From Streptomyces sp. SAT1 (GTDB taxonomy: Bacteria > Actinomycetota > Actinomycetes > Streptomycetales > Streptomycetaceae): a DNA stretch of 64,000 bases. The DNA is taken from contig NZ_CP015849.1 of NCBI RefSeq assembly GCF_001654495.1, forward strand, positions 6,861,001-6,925,000. The letters run 5' to 3'. The position numbers and the translations under genes are program-made. Of the stretch, positions 57,779 through 64,000 are shown piece after piece. The first letter of the stretch is position 1, and every line of letters begins with the position of its first letter. The notes beneath the pieces were generated by a model. It saw only the letters and a list, made by a program, of their open reading frames with translations. It did no database searches and was not told the origin of the DNA.

Positions 57779-59200
57779 TCAGGCCTTTCCGGGCTTGCGG
57801 GGGGTGAGACGGACGAGTGACCGGTCGGTCAGGCTGCTCACCAGGAGCAGCACCGACCCGGCGGCCATGAACAGGGCCAGGCCGTGCAGGCCGCCCGTGT
57901 CGGCGCGGTGCGGGAAGTACCCGGCGGTGGCCGCCGAGGCACCCAGCGCGCCGAGGTACATGAAGGTGCGCAGCAGCCCGGCGGCCGAGGCGATCCGCGC
58001 GGGATCGGCCTGCCGGTACAGCGCGTTCTGGTTGGCGAGGGTGATCAGCCCCTGGGGCACGCCCATCACGAGTCCGGCGGCGAGCAGCAGCGGCAGCGGG
58101 CTCGTGGAGCCGATCAGCAGCAGCACGGCACAGGCGGCGACCTGGAAGACGCCGCCCGCCACCAGCTTCGCCCGCACGGCCTCGCGGCGCCCGGTCAGCG
58201 TGGAGACGACGAGCGCGGCACCCGACAGGGGCAGCAGCGTCAGCCCGGCCGTGGACGCGCTGAGCCCGCGTCCCTCCTCCAGCCACTGCGTGTAGCCGTA
58301 CATGAAGGCGTAGGAGGTGAGGGCGCCGAGCAGCTGGCGCACGTAGGTGCCGATGAGCGGCCCGTTGCCGCCGAGCACCCGCAGGTCCACGAAGGGCTGC
58401 GCGGTCCGCAGTTCGCGCACCGCGAAGGCGGCTCCCACCGCGGCGGCGAGCACCGGCAGGTACCAGCGGTCGGCGCGCGGCGCCATCAGGAACAGCATCA
58501 GCGACACCAGCGTCCCGGCGAACAGCACCATCCCGGGCACGTCGACGTCGCGCAGCCCGTGCCCGGTGTCCCGCTGCGGCTCCCGGGGCAGCCGCAGCGC
58601 GCCCAGGACCAGGCAGGCGGCGGAGAGCGGCACGTTCACCGTGAACACGGCGCGCCAGCCGCCCACCCCGATCAGCAGCCCGCCGAGCGCGGGACCGACC
58701 ACGGCCACCGTCTGGTTGGCGACGGCGAGCGCGGTGAGGACGCCCGCCGGACTGTCCCGTCCCGTCCGCTCGGCCTCGCGCCGGGTGAGCTGCATGGCCG
58801 CCGGATACGCGGCGGAGGTCCCGAACCCGAGCAGCACCCGCGCCCCGATGAGCACGCCCAGCGAGGGGGCGAGCGCCCCCAGCAGACCCGCGAGCCCGAC
58901 CAGGGCCGTCCCCGTGAGATAGAGCCGCCGGGGACCGGACATGTCCATCAGCCGGCCGATGACGGGCTGTCCGACGGCGGTCGCCAGATACAGCGCCGAG
59001 ACCAGCCAGACGGTCTGTGCCGGGGGAGCCCCGAACGCGGCGCCGATCGGGACCAGGGCCACCGCGATCATCGACGAGTTGATCGGGTTCAGCACCGAGC
59101 CCAGGACCATCGGCGCGATCAGCCTGCGGTCGAAGGCGTCCGGCGCCGGGCGCACGGCGGCGCCCTCGCCGCCCGGCCGCCGGGCGAGCCGGGACCTCAC
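57779..59200 (-). CDS. MFS transporter
   Basis: The 473-residue protein has about 14 helices with MVLGSVLNPINSSMIAVALVPIG, a motif-A loop GRLMDMSGPRRLYLTG and ARVLLGFGTSAAYPAAMQL. It fits the DHA2 drug-efflux group. GTG at 59200 overlaps the MarR stop by 4 bases (GTGA), a typical MarR-efflux operon. Confidence 0.93.
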   Translation of the reverse strand: MRSRLARRPGGEGAAVRPAPDAFDRRLIAPMVLGSVLNPINSSMIAVALVPIGAAFGAPPAQTVWLVSALYLATAVGQPVIGRLMDMSGPRRLYLTGTALVGLAGLLGALAPSLGVLIGARVLLGFGTSAAYPAAMQLTRREAERTGRDSPAGVLTALAVANQTVAVVGPALGGLLIGVGGWRAVFTVNVPLSAACLVLGALRLPREPQRDTGHGLRDVDVPGMVLFAGTLVSLMLFLMAPRADRWYLPVLAAAVGAAFAVRELRTAQPFVDLRVLGGNGPLIGTYVRQLLGALTSYAFMYGYTQWLEEGRGLSASTAGLTLLPLSGAALVVSTLTGRREAVRAKLVAGGVFQVAACAVLLLIGSTSPLPLLLAAGLVMGVPQGLITLANQNALYRQADPARIASAAGLLRTFMYLGALGASAATAGYFPHRADTGGLHGLALFMAAGSVLLLVSSLTDRSLVRLTPRKPGKA

Positions 59201-59658
59201 GGCCGGCTCAGCCGTTCGAGCAGGGTGAACGCCTTGATGATGGTCTGCCGCTCGTCCTCGGTGTACCGCTCGTGCAGGGCCCGGGTCAGCCACTCCGCAC
59301 GGGTCTGCCGGTCGCCCTCGATGCGCTCGTGCCCGCCGTCCGTCAGCGTCACCAGCTGGCGTCGGCCGTCGTCAGGGTCGGGGCTGCGCCGGATGAGCCC
59401 GCGCTGCTCCAGGACGGCGAGTGTGGCGGCCATCGACTGCGGGCGCACGCCCTCGGCGGAGGCGAGGGCACTGGCGGTGGCGGCGCCGTGCTTGCCGACC
59501 AGGGTGAGCGCCGACACCTGGGACGGGGTGAGGTCCTCGTCCCGGGCGACCTCCCGTATCCGGCGCCGCAGCCGGCTGAACACCACCCGCAGATCGCGCG
59601 CGGCCCGCGCGGCGGAGGCGGAGGCGCCCTCGGGCACGTCGGTGGGCTTGTGGTCCAT
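59197..59658 (-). CDS. MarR family regulator
   Basis: The 153-residue winged-helix protein has LTPSQVSALTLVGKHGAATASALASAEGVRPQSMAATLAVLEQRGLIRRSPDPDDGRRQLVTLT. It probably represses itself and the downstream exporter operon, released by a toxic ligand. The ATG has TACGGT 6 bases upstream (59665-59670), suggesting a leaderless mRNA. Confidence 0.94.
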   Translation of the reverse strand: MDHKPTDVPEGASASAARAARDLRVVFSRLRRRIREVARDEDLTPSQVSALTLVGKHGAATASALASAEGVRPQSMAATLAVLEQRGLIRRSPDPDDGRRQLVTLTDGGHERIEGDRQTRAEWLTRALHERYTEDERQTIIKAFTLLERLSRP

Positions 59659-59664
59659 GGCAGC

Positions 59665-59713
59665 ACCGTAGATCCGCCAGGCGGAACTGTCCAGCCAAGA
59701 CTGTTCAGCCTTG
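59665..59713 (-). promoter_or_regulatory. MarR promoter and 14-bp direct repeat
   Basis: TACGGT (59665-59670) is the -10. ACTGTCCAGCCAAG (59686-59699) and ACTGTTCAGCCTTG (59700-59713) are head-to-tail near-repeats in the -35 region, a likely MarR site. Confidence 0.5.
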
Positions 59714-59767
59714 CCTGCCTATGTGCCGGTCGATTGCCGCCCGCCCGTCTCCGGGCCCGGACCGCAG

Positions 59768-59773
59768 TACGCT
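59768..59773 (+). promoter_or_regulatory. -10-like TACGCT, leaderless promoter
   Basis: TACGCT lies 6 bases before the GTG at 59780 and supports this start. Confidence 0.5.
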
Positions 59774-59779
59774 GACGAG

Positions 59780-60289
59780 GTGCGTCTGCTCCTGATGTCG
59801 GACACCCACCTCCCGCGCCGCGCCCGGGAACTGCCCGCCCCGCTGCTCGCCGAACTGCCGCGCGCCGACGTCGTCGTCCACGCGGGGGACTGGGTCGACA
59901 CCGCGACCCTCGACCTGCTCCAGGCGCGCAGCCGCCGGCTCCTCGCGGTGTACGGCAACAACGACGGCCCCGAGCTGCGCGCCCGGCTCCCCGAGGTGGC
60001 CCGCGCGGAACTGGACGGGCTGCGCTTCGGCGTCGTGCACGAGACCGGGGCCGCGCAGGGCCGCGAGGCCCGCTGTGCCGCCCGTTTCCCGGACCTGGAC
60101 GTGCTGGTCTTCGGCCACAGCCACATCCCCTGGGACACCACCGCCCCCTCCGGGCTGCGCCTGCTCAACCCGGGTTCTCCCACCGACCGCCGCCGCCAGC
60201 CCCACTGCACCTATCTGACGGCCACCGTCACCGGCGGCGCCCTCACCGAGGTCGAACTCCACCGGCTGCCGCAGCGCCCGGCCCGCTGA
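59780..60289 (+). CDS. YfcE-type metallophosphoesterase
   Basis: The 169-residue protein has the calcineurin-like metal motifs LLMSDTHLPRRA (DxH), VVVHAGDWVD (GDxxD-like), VYGNNDG (GNxD/E) and FGHSHIPW. It matches the YfcE/MJ0936 phosphodiesterase family. GTG at 59780 begins the fold directly. Confidence 0.93.
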   Translation: MRLLLMSDTHLPRRARELPAPLLAELPRADVVVHAGDWVDTATLDLLQARSRRLLAVYGNNDGPELRARLPEVARAELDGLRFGVVHETGAAQGREARCAARFPDLDVLVFGHSHIPWDTTAPSGLRLLNPGSPTDRRRQPHCTYLTATVTGGALTEVELHRLPQRPAR

Positions 60290-60633
60290 CGGCGCCCGGG
60301 GGCGTGCGCCGCACCGCGACGCAAGGAGTGACGCACGGAAGAGGGCGGCCCGGCAAGGGGCCGCCCCGAGGTCACACTTCCCTTTCTCGTTTCCGAATTC
60401 TCGGCGAGATCCGGGCCGATCCGTGCGCGGAAGCGGCCCGGTGGCTGTGAGTATGCGCTGTCACGGACCCCCTTCCGGAGAGGTGTGCCGCACATGTGCA
60501 GCGGAGGCGATGCATGCCTCATCCGCTGTCTGCCGCCTACCCCTTGCGGAGAAGCCGAACCATCTCATCACAGGAATTACGGCTCTTTTCGGTCGCCGAC
60601 GGAGCGGACGGGACCCAGAAGCTCACTCCCCGC
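60290..60633. other. intergenic region with terminator
   Basis: A 344-bp gap between convergent genes. It holds the terminator hairpin (60343-60366). A short Cys-rich open frame near 60495 has no support as a gene. Confidence 0.55.
60343..60366. terminator. hairpin terminator
   Basis: A perfect 9-bp stem (60343-60351 with 60358-60366) with a 6-base loop, followed by a pyrimidine-rich stretch. Confidence 0.8.
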
Positions 60634-61323
60634 TCACCGGCCCCACCGGCAACGCTGGCACGCGCCCGCCCGCCTCCCGGCGGACCGCAGCCGCCGTACC
60701 CCCGCCACGAGCAGCACCGCCGCCACCACGGCCCCGGCCGCCGCCGCTGCCCGCCGGGCGAGGGGCACACCGGCCTCCCGCAGCAGATCCAGCGGCTCGG
60801 CCTCCCGGCCGCCCGCCACGCTTTCCGCCGCACTCCCCGCCGTGCCCTCCGCCGCGGCGGGCGCGGCCTTTCCGGGCGCGGCCCCGGCCAGCCGGAGCGC
60901 CAGGCAGTCCGCGAACCGCCCCACCAGCCGGTCGCCCACCTCGGCCAGCACCCCGCGCCCGAACTGCGCGGGCCGCCCGGTCACCGTCAGATCCGTGGCC
61001 ACGGCCACCTCCGTGGCCCCCTCCCGCTCCCGCAGCGCCGCGGTGACCGTGGCCCGCGCCGTGCCCTGCCCGCGCGTCTCCCGGCCGCTCGCGACCAGCA
61101 CCATCCGCCGGGCCCGCGCGTCCTGCTCCTCGAAGACCGCCGTCCCCTTGTAGGCCACGGTGACCGGCCCCAGCCGCACCGTGACCGAACCGGTGACGGT
61201 CCGGCCGTCGTACGACTCCACGACGGCGCCCGGCAGGCACGGCGCGACGCCCTCGATGTCCAGCAGCGCCCGCCAGGCGTCGTCGGCGGGTACGGGCACG
61301 GTGAACGCGTGGTGCAGTTCCAT
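60634..61323 (-). CDS. coxG: CoxG-like SRPBCC protein
   Basis: The 229-residue protein has an N-terminal SRPBCC domain of the CO dehydrogenase subunit G family (MELHHAFTVPVPADDAWRAL, CLPGAVVESYDGRTVTGSV, GRPAQFGRGVLAEVGDRLVGRFADCL). An Ala-rich linker and a C-terminal membrane anchor (AAAAAGAVVAAVLLVAGV) follow. It acts in recruiting or maturing molybdenum hydroxylases at the membrane. It is last in the cox accessory operon. Confidence 0.9.
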   Translation of the reverse strand: MELHHAFTVPVPADDAWRALLDIEGVAPCLPGAVVESYDGRTVTGSVTVRLGPVTVAYKGTAVFEEQDARARRMVLVASGRETRGQGTARATVTAALREREGATEVAVATDLTVTGRPAQFGRGVLAEVGDRLVGRFADCLALRLAGAAPGKAAPAAAEGTAGSAAESVAGGREAEPLDLLREAGVPLARRAAAAAGAVVAAVLLVAGVRRLRSAGRRAGACQRCRWGR

Positions 61324-61339
61324 GGCTTCGTCCTCCTGT

Positions 61340-62458
61340 TCAGGGCCGGGCGCGGGCGGGACCGTTCGCGTGGATGGCGCCCGCGGTCGCGGTCAGGGGC
61401 GCCCCGCTGCCGCCCCAGCGCAGCGAGACGATCTCGGCGGCGACCGACACCGCCACCTCCTCGGGCGTACGGGCACCGAGGTCCAGGCCGACCGGGGAGC
61501 GCAGCCGGGACAGCTCGGCCGGGGTCACACCGGCCTCCAGCAGCCGTTCCACCCGGTCGTGGTGGGTGCGGCGGCTGCCCATCGCGCCGATGTACGCGGC
61601 GGGCCTGCGCAGCGCCTCCTCCAGCAGCGGCACATCGAACTTCGGGTCGTGCGTGAGGACGCAGATCACCGTGCGCTCGTCGGTGTCCGTGGTGCGCAGA
61701 TAGCGGTGCGGCCAGTCCACGACCACCTCCACGGCGTCCGGGAAGCGCCGGGGCGTGGCGAAGACCGGGCGCGCGTCGCACACCGTCACCCGGTAGCCGA
61801 GGAAGGCGCCGATCCGGGCCACCGCGGCGGCGTAGTCGATGGCGCCGAACACCAGCATCCGCGGCGGCGGCGCGAAGGAGTGCAGGAACACCGAGACGGC
61901 GTCCTCGCGCCGCTCGCCGTGCGCCCCGTAGTGCCGTGTTCCCGTCGCCCCGAGCGCGAGTCCGCCGCGGGCGTCCGCGGTGACCGCCGCGTCCAGGCCG
62001 GGGGTGCCCAGCGTCCCCGCCACCGAGTCCGGCCACACGGCGAGCGTCGCCCCGCGCGGCGCGGGACCGTCGGCCACGGTCGCCAGGGTCACCGGCGCAC
62101 CGGCGGCGACCGACGACGCGACCGCGCCGAAGGCCGGCTCCGACTCCGGGGTCACGGGCCTGACCAGCACCCCGATCTCGCCCCCGCAGGTGAGCCCGAC
62201 CGCGAACGCGTCCTCGTCGCTGTACCCGAAGACGGCGAGCCGGGCCTCGCCGTCCGCCACCACCTCCTTGGCCAGCTCGAAGACCGCGCCCTCCACACAG
62301 CCGCCGGAGACACTGCCCACCACCTCGTCGTCCGGGCCCACCGCCATCGCCGCGCCGGGGTCGCGCGGCGCGCTGCGGCTGACCGTCACGACCGTGGCGA
62401 GACCGAACGGCTGCCCCGCCGCGTACCAGCGCCCGAGCACCGGAAGGATGTCACGCAC
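61340..62458 (-). CDS. coxI: XdhC/CoxI family maturation protein
   Basis: The 372-residue protein has the XdhC N-terminal signature (VTVSRSAPRDPGAAMAVGPDDEVVGSVSGGCVEGAV) and a C-terminal Rossmann domain (MLVFGAIDYAAAVARIGAFLGYRV, AYIGAMGSRRTHHDR). XdhC proteins bind and sulfurate molybdenum cofactor for insertion into hydroxylases. GTG at 62458 has AAGGGA upstream and overlaps the coxE stop by 8 bp. Confidence 0.92.
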   Translation of the reverse strand: MRDILPVLGRWYAAGQPFGLATVVTVSRSAPRDPGAAMAVGPDDEVVGSVSGGCVEGAVFELAKEVVADGEARLAVFGYSDEDAFAVGLTCGGEIGVLVRPVTPESEPAFGAVASSVAAGAPVTLATVADGPAPRGATLAVWPDSVAGTLGTPGLDAAVTADARGGLALGATGTRHYGAHGERREDAVSVFLHSFAPPPRMLVFGAIDYAAAVARIGAFLGYRVTVCDARPVFATPRRFPDAVEVVVDWPHRYLRTTDTDERTVICVLTHDPKFDVPLLEEALRRPAAYIGAMGSRRTHHDRVERLLEAGVTPAELSRLRSPVGLDLGARTPEEVAVSVAAEIVSLRWGGSGAPLTATAGAIHANGPARARP

Positions 62459-63650
62459 GCTCTCGTCCCTTCGCACCACCGGCACCGGCACCGGCACCCG
62501 TGCCCGTCCCGGCGCCGCTGTCCGCGCCCCGGACCACCGCGGCCAGCCGCTCCAGCGCGGCCACGCTGTGCCCCTCCACGAAGGCGTCCACGCTCGGCAG
62601 GGCGGCGGCCATCCCGGCCGCCAGGGGCGCGTAACCCGGGCGCGCCTTGCGCGGGTTGGCCCAGACCACCCGGTGGGCCAGCCGGTGCAGCCGGCGCATC
62701 TGGGCGGCCAGCAGACGGGGGTCGCCGCGCTCCCACCCGTCGGACAGGAGGACGACCACGGCGCCGCGGGCCGTGCCGCGCTGCCCGTAGCGGTCCAGGA
62801 ACTCCCGCAGCAGGACGCCGAGCCGGGTGCCGCCGCGCCAGTCGGGCACCGCCTCGGAGACCGCCGCCATCGCCAGGTCGGCGTCCCGGTGGGACAGCTC
62901 CCGGGTCACCCGGGTCAGCCGGGTGCCGACGGTGAACACCTCCGTGCGCCGCCCGCGGACCGCCGCGTGCGCGAACCGCAGCAGCGCGTCCGCGTACGGC
63001 GCCATGGAGCCGCTGACGTCGACGAGCAGCACCACCCGCCGGGGCCGCTCCGTCCGCGCGTGGAGCCGGGGCGGCGCGGGTTCGCCGCCGCGCCGCAGCA
63101 GCTCCCGTACGGTGCGGCGGGCGTCGAACTCCCCGCGCCGGGCCGGGCGCCGCCGCGCGCTGCGCCGCGCCTGGCCGCGCAGCGCGAACGCGGCCAGCAG
63201 TCTGCGCACCTGGGCGCGTTCGGCGGGGTCGAGCCCGGCCACGTCGCGATGGCGCAGCACCTCCGCCGAGCTGGCGAGCGAGGCGACGGGCGGACCCGGC
63301 GGCCGGTCCGCGCCGCCTCGGCCGCGCGCCCCGGCGGGCGCCTCGCGCACGGCGACCCGCGGCCGGGGCGGGGGAGCGGGCCGGGCCGTCCGGGGCGGCT
63401 CCCCGCCCGGACCCGGGCCGAAGCAGGCGCCGAACACCCGCTCGTAGCGCTCCAGGTCGTCCCGGTCACCGCACAGCGTCAGCCGCCCCGCCCAGTACAG
63501 GTCCGCGCGGACCTCCGGGCGCAGCGCGTCCGCCGCGCGCAGGAACGCGTGCACCCGCTCCGCGCTCACCGCGAGCCCGGCCGCGCGCAGCGCCCGCGCG
63601 AAGCCGAGCAGCACCGCGTCCCCGCCGAGCGGCGGCCCGTCGCCCGTCAT
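62451..63650 (-). CDS. coxE: CoxE-like VWA domain protein
   Basis: The 399-residue protein has a VWA domain with MIDAS motif VVLLVDVSGSMAPYAD and the Thr/Asp of VGTRLTRVTRELSHR and LLSDGWERGD. It is typical of CoxE, which works with the CoxD (MoxR-type) ATPase in maturing the active site of aerobic CO dehydrogenase. It overlaps the MoxR gene by ATGA. Confidence 0.92.
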   Translation of the reverse strand: MTGDGPPLGGDAVLLGFARALRAAGLAVSAERVHAFLRAADALRPEVRADLYWAGRLTLCGDRDDLERYERVFGACFGPGPGGEPPRTARPAPPPRPRVAVREAPAGARGRGGADRPPGPPVASLASSAEVLRHRDVAGLDPAERAQVRRLLAAFALRGQARRSARRRPARRGEFDARRTVRELLRRGGEPAPPRLHARTERPRRVVLLVDVSGSMAPYADALLRFAHAAVRGRRTEVFTVGTRLTRVTRELSHRDADLAMAAVSEAVPDWRGGTRLGVLLREFLDRYGQRGTARGAVVVLLSDGWERGDPRLLAAQMRRLHRLAHRVVWANPRKARPGYAPLAAGMAAALPSVDAFVEGHSVAALERLAAVVRGADSGAGTGTGAGAGAGGAKGRERA

Positions 63651-64000
63651 CCGGTTCCCGCCCCTCGGCCGGCCAGGATCGCCGCGAAGTCCAGACCGCG
63701 GGCCCGGTCCGTGTCCTCGCGGTACTTCAGCACCGACCCCAGCGTGGCCATGGCCAGCTCCGCGCCGGCCTCGTCGGCGCCCAGCGCGTCCAGGGCCCGC
63801 ACCCAGTCCAGGGTCTCCGCGACCCCCGGCGGCTTGAGCAGGTCCTCGGCGCGCAGCGCCTGCACCAGCGCGGTCACCTGCTCCGCCAGCCGCGCCGACA
63901 CCCCGGGCAGCCGACGGCGCACGATGGCCAGTTCCCGGGCGAAGCCGGGATGGTCGAACCAGTGGTACAGGCAGCGCCGTTTGAGCGCGTCGTGCACCTC
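63647..64000 (-). CDS. coxD: MoxR-type AAA+ ATPase, C-terminal part (CoxD)
   Basis: A 117-codon C-terminal piece whose 5' part lies beyond base 64000. It contains the lid-domain pattern DALKRRCLYHWFDHPGFARELAIVRRRLP found at the end of CoxD/MoxR ATPases and a TLDWVRALDALGADEA helix. The order MoxR-VWA-XdhC-CoxG is that of molybdenum hydroxylase accessory operons. Confidence 0.9.
   Translation of the reverse strand, partial: EVHDALKRRCLYHWFDHPGFARELAIVRRRLPGVSARLAEQVTALVQALRAEDLLKPPGVAETLDWVRALDALGADEAGAELAMATLGSVLKYREDTDRARGLDFAAILAGRGAGTG

Noticed and set aside
60495-60620. short Cys-rich plus-strand frame (MCSGGDACLIRCL start) as a peptide gene
   Set aside because: No ribosome-binding site, no modification genes nearby, and the frame runs on into shadow sequence of coxG.
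1-64000. rRNA, tRNA, IS elements or prophage
   Set aside because: No transposase, integrase, or tRNA-like cloverleaf was recognised; a tRNA scan would be needed to exclude tRNAs formally.

Overview
The window looks like about 64 kb of Streptomyces chromosome. The DNA is extremely GC-rich with third-position GC bias, and GTG (sometimes TTG) starts are common. It carries a SapB/AmfS-type morphogenetic lanthipeptide cluster, a Streptomyces subtilisin inhibitor, DmdR/IdeR-type iron boxes, and several actinomycete-specific small families (DUF4235, DUF4232, DUF6479-like). I noticed a single in-frame TTA (bldA-type) codon. No rRNA, tRNA, CRISPR, transposase or phage genes were seen, so this reads as ordinary chromosome rather than an island.

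Layout. 1-7.2 kb: hydrolase fragment, SDR oxidoreductase behind a MerR-type promoter, FUSC membrane protein, HAD phosphatase, PHP-domain protein, a small conserved protein, a secreted GH16 glucanase with a ricin-type lectin domain, and a VanZ protein. 7.4-12.3 kb: a compact Mrp-type cation/H+ antiporter operon with overlapping genes, then a PRPP-synthetase-like gene. 12.3-21.7 kb: an iron/siderophore transport locus with two binding proteins, two FecCD permeases, an AraC regulator and a heterodimeric ABC exporter-fold pair. Both transcriptional directions start at iron boxes. The two ABC ATPase domains are degenerate in complementary ways, so only one competent ATP site can form. 21.7-31.2 kb: assorted metabolism and transport, including a glutathionyl-hydroquinone reductase-like protein, a CDF metal exporter, a decayed LysE pseudogene, a P450/ferredoxin pair, a flavoprotein, an aldo/keto reductase, a universal stress protein and an ArsB-like carrier.

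31.3-45.3 kb: regulation and stress, with a DUF4232 lipoprotein, a Ser/Thr kinase divergent from an ECF sigma factor, a large PAS/GAF/PP2C/ATPase phosphatase, a ribbon-helix-helix/Fic-like toxin-antitoxin pair, an FMN alpha-hydroxy-acid oxidase, the subtilisin inhibitor, a CDGSH/methyltransferase/haem-oxygenase-like trio, a Ppx/GppA phosphatase and a drug-efflux MFS pump with two palindromic operators. 45.3-56 kb: a second PP2C phosphatase, then the lanthipeptide locus. ramC (class III synthetase), ramS (38-residue precursor with two SxxSxxxC ring motifs), ramA and ramB (ABC exporter) lie on the minus strand. The LuxR-type activator ramR converges on ramB and overlaps it by 159 bp. ramR carries the TTA codon, and a hairpin sits between ramS and ramAB. 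A truncated phosphatase relic abuts the ramC promoter. 56-64 kb: small proteins, an isochorismatase-fold hydrolase, a MarR/MFS pair, a metallophosphoesterase, and the accessory genes of an aerobic CO-dehydrogenase-type molybdenum hydroxylase (coxG, xdhC/coxI, coxE, coxD fragment), whose structural genes would lie beyond base 64000.

Several genes have a TAnnnT hexamer 6-8 bases before the start codon, suggesting leaderless transcripts. All functional calls come from reading translated sequence and motifs; no database search was run.
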